DNA of 64,000 nucleotides from Sarcophilus harrisii (GCF_902635505.1 NC_045429.1:38647831-38711830); one strand, 5' to 3'. Shown: positions 44,936-57,616, counted from the stretch's first letter. Notes: a model not told the origin generated them from the letters alone. Numbers and translations are program-made.

Positions 44936-45131
44936 CTCTTAAAAGTTATTAGCATAACTCACCCAGGACTTTGACCCTATTTCAAATAAAATGGATATCT
45001 TTCATTATCGTGTCAAAAACAATTTACAGCATTGTACTTAAAAATATTTGCTTATGATCAGAAAAATTCACCTCACCTCTCAGTGTTAGGCAATTCTTTA
45101 AGACAGTAAATTATAGAAAAGGTGCTAAGCT

Positions 45132-45430
45132 ACCCTTCCTTGAAGCTTTGGTAGAACCTGCCATAGCTTTAACTGTACTGGCAAAGTACTCTAAGAACTC
45201 AGCATCATCATCAACATGGATGAGAAATCAGACTGAGATTTTGAGGAAGGTTTTTTATTGTTCTTAATAATAAGGATAATGATAAATTTTAAAATTATGA
45301 ACTTTATTTTTTAAGGTCCCAAGAGTTTATTGTAAATCTATCACTTTACAAGCCTGGTAATAGAACAGTATTTCTATTCATTAAAATACTGATGACTTCT
45401 AATATACCTCTAATGTGGGACATAATTTAG
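45132..45430. repeat. Direct duplication upstream of CLCA4, copy A
   Basis: This segment aligns base for base with 46125-46408 in the same direction. It begins ACCCTTCCTTGAAGCTTTGG and contains AATAATAAGGATAATGATAA. Apart from a 16-base difference near its middle there are only about ten scattered mismatches. It lies about 200-500 bp upstream of the probable CLCA4 TATA box. It does not match any repeat family I recognise. Confidence 0.9.
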
Positions 45431-45489
45431 GAGAGGGAATTTCCTTATCTGGAAGCTTCCTTTTTTTTTCTTCAATGAAATACCAGATC

Positions 45490-45610
45490 CTCTCTTTTTT
45501 TGTTTCTCTCTGTCTCTTTCTCTGTCTCTGTATCTCTCTCTCTTTCTCTCTCTCTCTTTTTCTCTCTCCCTCCCTCCTTCTCTCTGTCTCTCTCTGTGTC
45601 TTACATACAC
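45490..45610 (+). repeat. (TC)n-rich low-complexity tract
   Basis: About 110 bases of CTCTCT with TTT and CCC interruptions, lying between the two copies of the duplicated block upstream of CLCA4. Open frames on both strands here (Ser/Leu-rich and Arg/Glu-rich) are artefacts of composition. Confidence 0.9.
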
Positions 45611-46124
45611 ATACACACAACCATAACACCCATCTATTTGCATATCTGTATGCATGCATGTTTTCTTTTATGTTTGCTAGATGGCAAAACACTGTTCTTA
45701 ACTAGGAAAGGAGATTTTTAAGGACGTAGGTATATGGATGTGTAGAAACATTATGAATGTAAAATTATAATTATTTCAGTGTTTGAGGATTTTGTGTTTT
45801 CTTAAGTGTGTGGGTGCTCTTTCCACTAGTTTCAAAAACCTCTTTCTTTGGGAGGTTTTTAACTTTAGGTTCATCATTTTTTAAAAGTATTTTAATAACC
45901 ATATTTCAGGATAGTTTTTTTTCCCCATTGAAGACCTATATATTTACATGTGCAATGGATAGGGGTTCATTATGCTAAAAAAAAAAAAAAAAGATTAAGA
46001 ATTCTTGCCTTTACAACTGATCTTTGTGAATTGCAAGTGGTCAAAAATTTTATCAGCTTGGAGTCAGCTAATAAATGAACCTGAAGCTGCTTCTCGGCAA
46101 ACAAGATATCCATTTCACCAATGG

Positions 46125-46408
46125 ACCCTTCCTTGAAGCTTTGGTAGAACCTGCCATAGCTTTAACTGTACTGGCAAAGTACTCTAAGAACTCAGCATCA
46201 TCATGAACATGGATGATAAATCCAAATGAGATTTTGAGGGAGGTTTTTTATTGTTCTTAATAATAAGGATAATGATAAGTTTATTTTTTAAGGTCCCAAG
46301 AGTTTATTGTAAATCTATCACTTTACAAGTCTGGTAATAGAACAGTATTTCTATTCATTAAAATACTGATGACTTTTAATATACCTCTAATGTGGGAGAT
46401 AATTTGGG
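46125..46408. repeat. Direct duplication upstream of CLCA4, copy B
   Basis: This is the second copy of the 45132-45430 block, separated from it by about 690 bases. The high similarity points to a fairly recent local duplication. Confidence 0.9.
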
Positions 46409-46781
46409 AAATTAAATTATAGTGCAAAATGCTTATAATAATACAGTATTAAATAATTTTGATAAAGTGGGAAAGAGAACTAATAATAAAAGCAACAATA
46501 ATAATTATAAAAATAACAATAACTCTCATCTGTATAGTACAGAAGTTCTTAACTTGTCCATGGATGGATTTGGGGGAGTCCATAACCTTAGATAAAATAA
46601 AATATATAACAAATAAATAAAAAACAAATTGCATCTTTATTTTCACTACTCTACCCCTAGGAAATTTTGCATTTCCTTCAATTGTTTAAGACCATGGATC
46701 TGAGGAGACCACTTTTTTTTGTTTGTTTTTTACCAGATTGCCAAAGTAGTTTAGAATCTCTATTAAGAAGATTTCACTTCT

Positions 46782-47293
46782 TGAGCAGGACCAGGAGATC
46801 ATTATATACTTCAACAACAATACTATATGATGACCAGTTCTGATGGACCTGGCCATCCTCAGCAACGAGATCAACCAAATCATTTCCAATGGAGCAGTAA
46901 TGAACTGAACCAGCTACTCCCAGAGAAAGAACTCTGGGAGATGACTAAAAACCATTACATTGAATTCCCAATCCCTATATTTATGCACACCTGCATTTTT
47001 GATTTCCTTCACAAGCTAATTGTACAATATTTCAGAGTCTGATTCTTTTTGTACAGCAAAATAACATTTTGGTCATGTATACTTATTGTGTATCTAATTT
47101 ATATTTTAATATATTTAACATCTACTGGTCATCCTGCCATCTAGGGGAGGGGGTGGGGGGGGTAAGAGGTGAAAAATTGGAACAAGAGGTTTGGCAATTG
47201 TTAATGCTGTAAAGTTACCCATGCATATATCCTGTAAATAAAAGGCTATTAAATAAAAAAAATGAATTATGCTTGATTATGAGAGAAAAAAAA
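46782..47293 (+). mobile_element. 5'-truncated L1 3' end with 17-bp target-site duplication and double A tail
   Basis: The L1 begins GAGCAGGACCAGGAGATC near the end of ORF2 and runs through the 3' UTR (CATCCTGCCATCTAGGGGAG). It is flanked by AAGAAGATTTCACTTCT at 46765-46781 and 47294-47310. Between two A runs there are about 23 non-L1 bases (47262-47284), which could be a short 3' transduction. Confidence 0.88.
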
Positions 47294-47991
47294 AAGAAGA
47301 TTTCACTTCTGCCATACCTTTTATTCCTCTTATTCTATTGGTTTCTAATCACAAGTTCATAGGTAGGTGCTGTCAGTCATTCCACAGACATTCATGAATC
47401 ATTAAGCACTGACTCTCTCCTTTCCCCTGGCTTAGGTGGAAGGTGTGGCTAAGAAGTCACAAAAGGCTCATCTATGCATCAAAGCAGGATCATAAAAAAG
47501 AATCATGAACCCAGAAAGAGGGAGAGGAGGAAAGAGAGTCCTAGGAATCAATCGGCCTCACTGGTCAGGAGCTGGTGAGGGACACTGAACTTAGATTTGA
47601 TGTCCAAGCATGCGTTCTGACCCGTCATTCCTTGTGCCAGCCCAGCTTTGTCCCACAGCTGCTTCCATTGCTGACCTCTGCCCACTAGGACAGTCAGGGC
47701 CCGGGAAATGGAGTCCTTAGCACTGACCTCCAACCTTGAATCAGTCACTGACTCACTATTCACCTTTGCTCATTCCAATAGATAGGGTGCAGGGTCCTGT
47801 TCAGCTTCTGTGGTTAACTTTTGGCAATTGGCCAGTAAGATTCTTAGAATGGCCCAAATCATCAAAGGAAGCATACATTTATTTCTTTATTAAGGCTATT
47901 TATAAACCACATAGAACCGGAACACAAATATGGAAATCCATTGAAGAACAGGACAGAGGAGTTGAGAACAGATTCTCCAGGTTCACCCTGT

Positions 47992-48232
47992 TATTGTTCA
48001 GCCATTTTCAGTCATGTCTGACTTCTGGTGATCCCACTAGTTTTTTTGTTTGTCTGTCTGAAAGAGATACTGGAATGATTGCCCTTTCCTTCTCTGGCTC
48101 ACTTGACAGATGGGGAAACTGAAGCAAATAGAGATATGTGACTTGGCTGCTAATGTGTCTGAGGCAGGATTTGAGCAGGTCTTCTTGACCTAAGGGCAGC
48201 TCCCATTCATTGAGCCATTTAGCTGCTCCTAG
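47992..48232 (-). mobile_element. SINE with RTE-like and tRNA-like parts, antisense
   Basis: TTATTGTTCAGCCATTTTCA and GTCATGTCTGACTTCTGGTG, then GATGGGGAAACTGAAGCAAA and TAGCTGCTC at the tRNA-like end. A second copy is at 43725-43945. Confidence 0.65.
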
Positions 48233-48239
48233 CCCCTGC

Positions 48240-48790
48240 TTGAGGAGTGTATGAAGGGTTAAGGCAGGACTAGTACCTCTGGTGTGAGGGCTTGTCAAGG
48301 TCTTTTCAGGGCTGATCATCTACATCTGGTGTCCAATTGGTCAACCAGTTTTTACCTATGGCTCCAAGAAGTTGTACCAGCCACACTCTGGTCAAACTAT
48401 CTTGGCAGACAGGATAAAGTGGGTTGGGGGTAGCCAACAGGCCTCAAACCCATCTGTGACAGAGAGGGATGTCTCCGGCAAGCATGGGAAGATTTCCCTC
48501 AGCAGAAGAGGCAGATGACAACAGTTTGTTCAAGTGGCCAAGAAGATGACTGAGGCAGGCATCTAGAATTCCATCAGACCCTGAAGGTTCCAAAGTTATC
48601 TGCTGCATCTGGAGCCATCACCAATCATTTCAACTTTTGTCCTCCCCCTGAACTTCCAAGACTCTGGAAGAGTGAGCCTGACAACTTTGTGCAACTCTAT
48701 CTCACTCGAATTCGATTCACAAGCAAGTCAAGACATCACCCTTATGTCATTGTTCCTCTTGGAAAAACAAAGGACAAACAACAACAGCCC
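48240..48790 (+). mobile_element. Marsupial SINE mobilised by RTE, with AAC-rich tail
   Basis: The body has GGTCAACCAGTTTTTACCTA, AACTATCTTGGCAGACAGGA, CATCTAGAATTCCATCAGAC and TCACAAGCAAGTCAAGACAT, and ends AAAGGACAAACAACAACAG, followed by a (CA)n tract. I recall this as a common marsupial SINE; the exact family name is uncertain. Confidence 0.75.
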
Positions 48791-48791
48791 C

Positions 48792-48796
<5 letters not shown>

Positions 48797-48835
<39 letters not shown>

Positions 48836-48850
48836 ACTCATACATACACA
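48797..48850 (+). repeat. (CA)n microsatellite
   Basis: (CA)n grown from the tail of the RTE-type SINE at 48240-48790. Confidence 0.95.
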
Positions 48851-49451
48851 CATCCTAGTGAAGAAAATGGCACTGGAGCAGTCCATTCCCTTAACCCTAT
48901 AGGACTGCCGGATTGCACCGACAGCTCCTAAAGCCAAAAAAGCAGCATGAAAAGAAGCAGGGAAATGGAAAAGGAAAGAAAATGGGGAGACTTTGCTGAC
49001 AGAGTTCTATAGAATCACATCCTCTTTTCTACTCTCCTCAATAAAGCCCTGCCAAGCATATTCAACCTTCAGTCTAGAGAGGTAGCCAGGTGGCCCAAAG
49101 GAGAACATTCTATCTGATGGGGTTGTTGTGAAGATCAAATGAGATAAAGCATTTTGCAAACATTAAATTGCTATGTAAATACTAGCTACTGCAATCATTG
49201 TGGCATAATTAAGATGGAAGAATTGACTGTTTGATGGAAAAGGGGGAAAAATTGATTTTATGTACCTCCATAACTGATAGAGTCTGAATGTCAATTGAAG
49301 CATACTTTTAAATAAAAGTTCATTATTCTCATTTGTTTTTTAGTCTCTGTTTTCTTTTGTTACATGTCTTTGCACATAGTATAATTTATATTAAATTGCT
49401 TATCTTTTCAAGGAGGAGGAGGAAAGGAAGGGAGAGAAAATTTTTATTTAT

Positions 49452-49596
49452 ATTTTTGCTGAGGCAATTGGGATTAAGTGACTTGCCCAGGGTCACACAG
49501 GTAGGAAATATTAAGTGTCTGAGACCAAATTTGAACTCAGGTCCTCCTGACTTCAGGACTGATGCTCTATCTACTGCATCAACTAGCTGCTCCTAA
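49452..49596 (-). mobile_element. tRNA-derived marsupial SINE, antisense
   Basis: GCTGAGGCAATTGGGATTAA, GACTTGCCCAGGGTCACACA, AACTCAGGTCCTCCTGACTT and AACTAGCTGCTC are the hallmarks, in antisense order. A shorter relative is at 22205-22275. Confidence 0.75.
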
Positions 49597-50049
49597 AAGT
49601 AAAATGTCAAAACACATATTATTATTATTTAAAGGAATTTAGAGTTATTTGGGGAAGAAGTTGGATGTGTTCCTGCCTTTACTCTGCTATCATGGTTTAT
49701 TCTACCAGATTGGGACCCTGTAGAATGACTCAGATTTATGCCTATTCCCAGCAGGAAGTAGTTTCAGAAGATGAAATCATCACCCCATATATCAAAGAAC
49801 TTTGAGCCCCATTTGCTTAGAAGGAAACTGTTGAGGCAAATGGACCCCATCAAAATACTACCCTAGTGTTTGAGTGGACCCCCAGTAAAGTGAAAACTGG
49901 CCAATGCTGATCTCTGCTATTGTGCCCTGGTACACTCCCACACCACAAGTCAGCTTTGGGACACTACCTAACAAGGGTCCCTGTATTTGGCCCCTAAAAT
50001 GTCAACATTGGTCTGTTTAGGGACCCCAAACCCACTTTTCTTTCTTCTT

Positions 50050-52235
50050 TCTTTTTTTTTTAGCTTTTTATTTTCAAAATATATCTATATTTTTCAACAT
50101 TAATCCTTGCAAAACCTTGTGTTTCAAATTTTTTCTCCCTTCCTTCCCCCCACTCCCTCTCTTAGACAGCAAGTAATCCAATATGTTAAACATGTGCAAG
50201 CCTTCTATATATATTTCCACAATTATCATGTTGCGCAAGAAAAATCAGATCAAAATGGGAAAAAATGAGTAAGAAAACAAAAAGCAAGCAAGCTGCAACA
50301 AAAAAAGATGAAAAAAACTATGCTGTGATCCACATTCAGATCCCACAGTGCTCTCTCCGGATGCAGATGGTTCTCTCGATCACAAATCCACTGGAATTGG
50401 CCAATATCACTTCAATGTTGAAAAGAACCACATCCATCAGAATTGATCGTCATATAATCTTCTTGTTGCCATGTATAATGATCTCCTGGTTCTGTTCATT
50501 TCACTTAGCATCAGTTCATGTAAGTCTCTCTCTGCAATCATCCTGCTGGTCATTACTTGTAGAACAATAATATTCCATAATATTCATGTACCATGACTTT
50601 TTCAGCCACTCCCTAGCTGATGGGTATACATTCAGTTTCCATTTTTTTGACATTACAAAAAGGGCTGCCACAAAAATTTTTACACACATGAGTTCTTTTT
50701 TCTTTATGATCTCCTTAGAATATAGGCATAGGAGAAATACTGCTGAATCAAAGGGTATACACAGTTTGATAGCCCTTTGGGCATAGTTCCAAATTGCTCT
50801 TCAGAATGGTTGAATCAGTTCACAACTCCACCAAAAATGTATTAGTGTCCTAGTCTTCCCATATAACATCCAACATTTATCATTATCTTTTCCTGTCATC
50901 TTACCCAATTTGAGAGATATATAGTGGTATCTCAGAGTTGTTTTAATTTGCATTTCTCTGATCAATAGTGATTCAGAACATTTTTTATATGACTAGAAAT
51001 GGTTTTAATTTTTTCATCTGAAAATTCTTTGTTCATATCCTTTGTCCATATATCAATTGGAGAATGGCTTGTATTCTTATAAATTTGAGTCAATTCTCTA
51101 TATATTTTAGAAATGAGGCCTTTATCAGAACCCTTGGTTGAAAAATTTCCTCCCAATTTACTGCTTCCATTCTAATCTTGTCTGCATTGGTTTTGTTTTT
51201 ACAAAAAACTTTTTAACTTAATATAATCACAATTATCCATTTGGCATTCCATAATGTACTCTAGTTCTTCTTTGGGCAGAAATTCCTTGTTTCTCCACAG
51301 ATCTAAGAGGTAGACTATCCTATGTTCTTCTAATTTGTTTATAGTATCATGTCTAAATCATGAATCCATTTTGATCTTATCTTGGTATAGAGTGTTAGGT
51401 GTTGGTCAATTTCTAGTTTCTGCCATTCTATTTTCCAATTTTCCCAGCAATTTTTGTCAAATAGTGAGTTCTTATCCTGTGGTCTGTGGGTTTATCAAAC
51501 ACTAGATTACTATAAGCATTGACTATTATATCTTGTGAATCTAACCTATTCCATTGATCCATTACTCTATTTCTTAGCCAGTACCAGATGATTTTGATGA
51601 TCACTGCTTTATAATATAGTTTTAGGTCTGGTACAGCTAGGCCACGTTCATTTACTTTTATTTTCATTAATTCCCTTGAAATTCTTGACCTTTTGTTCTT
51701 CCAAATAGATTTGTTATTATCTTTTCTAGCTCTGTAAAGTAATTTTTTGGCAGTTTGATTGGTATAGCACTGAATAAAGTAGATTAATTTAGGTAGAATT
51801 GTCATTTTTATTATATTAGCTAGGCCTAATGAGGAACTTAATCTTCAAATTGTTTAAATCTGACTTTATTTGTGTGGAAAGTATTTTGTAGTTGTATTCA
51901 TATAGTTCCTAGCTTTGTCTTGACAGGTAGAGACCCAAATATTTTATATTATCTACAGTGATTTTAAATGGAATTTCTCTGTATCTCTTGTTGCTGTACT
52001 TTGTTGCTAATATATAGAAATGGTAATGATTTTGTGGATTTATTTTGTATCCTGAAACCTTGCTAAAGTTGTTAATTGCTTCTAGTAGCTTTTTAGTTGA
52101 TTCTCTAAGTATACCATCTTATCATCTGACAAGAGTGATAATATTGTTTCCTTTCACTTATTCTACTTCCTTTATTTTTTTTTCTCCTCTTATTACTAAA
52201 GCTAACATAGAACTCACTTTTCAAAGATTTCTTTA
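50050..52235 (-). mobile_element. Long L1 fragment (3' UTR and much of ORF2), antisense
   Basis: It begins with the inverse 3' end (CTTTTTATTTTCAAAATATA) and runs through ORF2. Minus-strand open pieces include SDKGLISKIYRELTQIYKN (50962-51156) and FIQCYTNQTAKKLLYRARKD with SRISRELMKIKVNERGLAVP (51428-51805). It is 5'-truncated and carries several stops. It sits between the CLCA1 and CLCA4 genes. Confidence 0.9.
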
Positions 52236-52249
52236 AGAAGTCAAAAGAT

Positions 52250-52795
52250 TAGGAAAATGATGAGGTCATTGGTTCGTTGGCAGAGAGAGAATAAAATATT
52301 TATGGAATTGTTCCCTGAGGCAAACAGGAAGGGCACTGATTGGGATCAGTTTAATCTTATAATGCCACTTTACTGTGTCCAGCCAAGAAATCCAAGCTAT
52401 GCCAAAACCCTAAGGTTAAATTTCCCCTATAAATCCATTCATGGTTCATGCCATCTTTGCTGAATTCCTCTTGGGGGTATAGCCCACCATGGCACTCTGC
52501 CTCCCGGTGACTTTCCTTTCATCCTTCCCCATAGCACCTGGTGTCTCTCCTCTCTGATCTCCCTACTATGTTTCATGATGTCTTTCTCCTTATAGCTAAC
52601 TAACTATATATTCTCTTTCATGTTCTCTTTCTTGTTTACCTCTCCTGGTGTCTATTGTATCTCTCCCATTTTGTCTGTAACTTCTTCTCCTAAATAAATA
52701 TACCTTTTCTCAAAGAGAAAGGCCATTGTGAATGATCAGACCCCAAAACTTAGTGCACATCATTTGGTGCCAGAACCACATCAATTGGTGTCTAT
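52250..52795 (+). mobile_element. LTR of an endogenous retrovirus (fossil)
   Basis: LTR-like layout: TATA CCTATAAATCC at 52427, polyadenylation signal AAATAAATATACC near 52694, U5-like sequence, and TTTGGTGCCAGAACCACAT at the end, similar to a primer-binding site. No internal genes follow. The left border was not resolved. Confidence 0.5.
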
Positions 52796-52799
52796 AACA

Positions 52800-54560
52800 A
52801 TCACATCAACAGTAATACCTGCATATGAAATGTCAACATATTTATTGAACTATTTAATTGCTTGTTCAAAATTATAAAATTATATATGTATATACATATA
52901 TATATATATACATTTATATACAATTTGAGTTCTCTGCTTTCATAGGATCATAGATCTGCTTCCCACAGAGAGTAATCTTATCAGTACTTCATTCTTTCCT
53001 TGTCAACCCCATCTAGTTACTCCGGACCTCATCAATCTCCTAAATTCTTATAACAGTACTGTGTAATAAACCATAAGAACAGTGACTCTTCTAGACTAAG
53101 TAATTTATCACAGATAAGAGAGGGGAGTTGGTTTGCTACTAAAGTCAAGTGGTATCAAAATTAGTAGATGATTCATCACCAGGAAGGGTAGAAAAGGAGC
53201 AGAGATTATTTTTTATATTTGAATAAGGATATGGTTGGAGGTAGAAGAAGAAAGGGTACCAATCAATACTCAGATTACACTTAAAAATTCACAGATTACA
53301 AGATTCTAAAATTGAGGAAGTCATTAGAGCTGGGAGATGTCCAAGAGATTAATTATTCAAGTCTTTTATTCTATATCTGTAAAATGGTGAAGATGAAGAT
53401 GATAGCATTTACCTCACATTGGACTGAATGAAAAATCATTTAATAAGTAAATAAATAATAAATAAATAATTTACTGCATGTCAGATACTTTTCTAAGAGT
53501 TAAGGATGCCAGTACAAAAAGCTAGAGGCTTTCTTTCTAATAGGGAAAGACAACAAATAAAGGGGAATGGTGGCCAAGAGAGGTGTATTTGTCCTTCTGG
53601 GAAGACACAGGAATGATGTCACAAGGTTCTTAGTCATATTTTGTTTCTAGAAATGTTGATGTTGATTTGTTTACTATTCCTAAAATTATAAATGAAATGG
53701 GATGACAGTAAAAGGTATTATAACCTAGCCTGAACTAGAGAACTGGGTGGAAAGTCTGGGTGATGAGAACTATGATGAACTCTCAGCGGGCCAGAGTGTG
53801 AGCAGGAACTAAACTCAGAGTCAGGTGAAGGATGTAACTTGGCATGAAAATGGTGAAGATGCAGTGAGTTAGCAGTGAGTCAGGGTACATATGGCTCACT
53901 CTGCCCCATCAGCAGGCAAGGAAAAGCATGATAGGGAGATAGAAAAGACTAAATTGCTACCAATCTTCAACACAGAACATTTATAAATCCTTAAATTTCT
54001 TTAGTAGTCTAGACATGAGGTAGAACAAAGCTTCTTTGTTTGAACCATTAGCTTGAATCTTTGAGAAAGTGTGATTCCTATCATATCATTCTTACTATAA
54101 ACCACCTCTAGGACAGGTGCTCCTCCCAAATTCCCCTGTGAAATCATCACAGAATTATTTTTCCAGCTGCTTCTCATCTTTACTAGTTTTCATGAGTAAT
54201 GTGGAATTTAGAAAAACTGGAAAACTAAAGAGCATTGTTATTTATTTATTTTTTAAACTTCAGTGAATTTTATTTTGCCTCTTTTGTGCAGGTAGAGGGG
54301 ACAATAAGGGCTGTATATGTCTGTGAGCCTGAATGTGTTTGACAAGATGTATCTCATGACTAGTTTTAAGTCTCTGGGGGATTTGTGAAACACCATTTGC
54401 TTTTAGGCCTCCAGATTTGTGACCTACCATACTGTCAGGGTAAGGTAAGACCTAACCAATCTGAGCTATGGATTCTTGTTCTCTCATCCCTCGTTCCCCA
54501 GATGCCTAGGCCAGCATAAAGTTTTGGCCTGGTGTGCTTTACAGTCAAGTTAGAGTGATT
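52800..54560. other. Gene-free interval between CLCA1 and CLCA4
   Basis: A (TA)n tract at about 52870-52920, a piece of the unassigned mammalian repeat at 53460-53570, otherwise nothing recognised. No remnant of a further CLCA gene was seen here or elsewhere in 47300-57570. Confidence 0.5.
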
Positions 54561-55560
54561 TAAATATAAACTAGAAATGGTTTTGATTTCATCACCTGAA
54601 AATTGTTAATATCCTTTGGCTTGTATTATAAATTTGAGTCAATTCTTTATATATTTTAGAAATGAGACTTTTATTAGAAACACTGGGTGTATAACTCCCC
54701 GCTCCCCCAGTTTTCTAGTACTTTTCTAATCTGGTTGCATTAGTTTTATTTGTACTTTTAAACTTTTATGTTTAATATAATCAAAATCCATTTTGCATTT
54801 CATAATATTAGTACTTCTTTGGTCATGAATTCCTTCCTTCTTCATAGATCTAAGAGGTGGATTATCTCTTGTTCTCCTGATTTGTTTATAGTACCACTAT
54901 TTATGTCTAAATCATGAACTCATTTTGACTTTATCTTAGTATAGGAGGTTAGGTGTTGGTCAATACCTAGTTTCTGCCATATGATATTCCATTTTTCCCA
55001 GCAATTTTTGTCACATAGTGAGTTATCCCAGAAGCTGGAGTTTTAGGGTTTATCAAGCACTAGATTACTATAGTTGTTGACTATTGTATCTTGTGAACAT
55101 AACATAATTCACTGATCCATTATTCTATTTCTTAGCCTGTACCAAATGGTTTTGATGACCACTTCTTTATAATATAGTTTTAGGTCTGGTATAGCTAGGC
55201 CACCTTCCTTTGCATTTTTTCATTCATTTCCTTGAAACTCTTATCTTTTTGCTCTTCCAGATGAACTGTTATTATTTTTTCCTAGCTCTATGATTTCTTG
55301 GTAGTTTGACTGGTAAGGTTCTGAATTAAATAGATTAGTTTAAGTAGAATTGCTATTTTTTATATTAGCTTGGCCTACAAGAGCACTTGATATTCTTCCA
55401 ATTGTTTAGATCTAACTTTATTTGTGTGAAAAGTGTTTTGTAATCTTGTTCCTATAGTTCTTGACTTTGTTTTGACAGGTGGAGACTCAAATATTTTATA
55501 TTACCTATAGTAATTTTAAATGGGATTTCTCTTTCTATCTCTTGCTGCTGGATTTTCAAA
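54560..55560 (-). mobile_element. L1 ORF2 fragment, antisense
   Basis: It parallels 51000-52000 of the long antisense L1: AAATTTGAGTCAATTCTTTA, TCTAAGAGGTGGATTATCTC, TTAGGTGTTGGTCAATACCT, TATAGTTTTAGGTCTGGTAT. It is more decayed and has internal deletions. Confidence 0.85.
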
Positions 55561-57570
55561 GTTTTTAAGAGAGACTTTGAGAGTGTTCTTGTTGCTTCTT
55601 CTGCCTACAATATGTTGAAAGAGGGAAAGACTAGAGGTGGGAAAAAAATAGGATGCTTTTGCAATAGTCCAGGTAAATGAGAACTAATTAATGCCAAGAA
55701 CATGGCAGAGATCAAATGGACAGGACCTGGGGCCAGATGATAAGTTATAAGCACGGGTAACTAGAAGATTAGGGATACCATACACAGAAACAATAAAATC
55801 TGAAGAAGTATCATGTAGGTGAAGAGTGGGGGAATGGTGGGAGAAGAATTCAATTTTAGACATAATTTGAACTTGATATGCAGATAGAACACACAGATGG
55901 ATATATGTTGACTAGGCAGATGGAAATGAAAGTGTAGAATCCCATAGAAATTCAGGAGGCATCTGCTTAGAGGGGTAAATATCCTCCTGGGTGAATTTAC
56001 TGAGCTAATAAAAGTTAACTCACAAATTTATCCTTCGAAAAACCCCAAAAAACCCTCAACACAGTTCATGATTAGTGAAATAATTTGCTTCAGACTTTGG
56101 ATTCTGAAAAATAAATGACTAAATTACGTTTGGCCCTGGTCATAGTGTCATTGGCTCAAAACATGTAGGAGTTTCTGTAAGTGTTTGATGCCATCAAAAC
56201 TGGCAATTGTTTTATAGTTACTGTTATTTCTGGTTCTATATGTTTCTTTCAAATATATGTATTAAATTGTCCTCAGGTCTTAAGACTACATAAGGAAGAA
56301 CACTGGTATATTGGAGAAAGGTTTGAGGACTGAAACTCTGCTATTTAAAGCTCATTTGAAAGAAATGGTAATATTTAGCATGGAGAAGAAAACTTTTGGG
56401 GGTCTACAAGACTATAGGCCTAGGACTGAGAGGGACCTTAGAATACAACTTTATTTTGTAGATGAGGAAATGGGAACAGAAAGATTAGAATGATAGGTTA
56501 AAGGACACACAGTTCTCTGACTCTAGACCCAACACTTCTCCCACTGAGCCATGCATGACCTTCAAGTCTGTGAGGATCTATCATGGAAGGAGAATCAAAC
56601 TTGGTTCATTTTGCCCAAGAGGGCAGTTCTAGAAATAACAGGTGAGAGGCTTCAGCTCTACAGAAAGAGAACTTTTCTATTAATCAGAACTGTCCAAAAG
56701 TGACATGGCCCACTTTGGGAGCTCGGGTTTTCCAAATCTAGAGCTTTTCAAGTGGAGGCTCTTTTCCAACCACTGAGTCTTCCATGTCATATAAGTTTTT
56801 TGGCATTCACTGAATTAATGAATAACTCATGTTATATTGAGGATATTTCTGCTCAAGTAAGTATTGCTTCCCTTCCTACTCTGAGATTCTGTCCTGTAGG
56901 GGTAGACTAATTTCTGAGCACAACTGTTGTTGGGTAAACAAAGTGAGAAGTTAAAAGTTTAATCTTTCTGCCAACAGTGACCAATTAATATTTTTTGCTC
57001 TTTCTACATTTTAATTGCTTATTTTATTTTTATTGTAGTCTTTTGGTTTTTATAGTGTTTGTGCTTGAAAGTATCTCTCCCTCTGCCCCTAACCCGCAAT
57101 CCATTCTTTTTGATGAAGTTTTTTTTTTTTTAGAGGTAAAAGAAATTCAGCAAAACTAATCAACAAATGGACTACATCTTATTTATTAGAGATGCAATAT
57201 TCTATTCCCATAGTATCCTCTGCCATACAGTAGGGAAGAATGCTTTCCCATCTCTTCTTTAGGGAAAATGTTGACTTCCATTCAACAGTATCTTAGTTCT
57301 CATCCAAATAATCAAAACAAAATTTTTTTTAAAAATATTAAATCAGTTGCCTTTATTTGTCAATATATGGAATAGTGAATTTAAAAATGATAATTATCCA
57401 CTTGGTTAAATAGTTCTTTCACATGCATAGCCAGATGTTTTGTGTTTTATTATCCACACATCAGTGTATCCTTCTTATTCAGAAATCATGAAAAATCTGA
57501 TAAACATTTATAATAAAGAATAAAATGAATGAGGTGAGACAAATTGAGAAAAAAACACCCTGTATTTTGT
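55560..57570. other. Gene-free interval downstream of CLCA1
   Basis: Part of the unassigned mammalian repeat at 55640-55990 (GCAATAGTCCAGGTAAATGA), an MIR-type SINE at 56370-56575, and otherwise AT-rich DNA with no exon. Confidence 0.5.
56370..56575 (-). mobile_element. MIR-type SINE, antisense
   Basis: TTTTGTAGATGAGGAAATGG, AGGACACACAGTTCTCTGAC and CCACTGAGCCATGCATGACC. Confidence 0.55.
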
Positions 57571-57571
57571 G

Positions 57572-57577
57572 TTTATT
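57572..57577 (-). terminator. CLCA1: CLCA1 polyadenylation signal AATAAA
   Basis: AATAAA on the minus strand lies about 40 bases after the CLCA1 stop codon. The similar spacing in CLCA4 supports it. Confidence 0.55.
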
Positions 57578-57616
57578 GCATAAAATTGAGCTTCAGATCT
57601 TGATAAATAAAGCCTT

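Noticed and set aside
44863-44955. Upstream in-frame ATG that would extend CLCA4 by 31 residues
   Set aside because: It lies upstream of the probable TATA box and would bury the signal peptide behind a charged extension.
45399-45705. Overlapping open frames on both strands (Ser/Leu-rich and Arg/Glu-rich)
   Set aside because: Products of the (TC)n tract.
47310-47990. Possible LTR or unlisted exon between the genes
   Set aside because: No LTR layout, no splice-bounded frame and no protein similarity; left unassigned.
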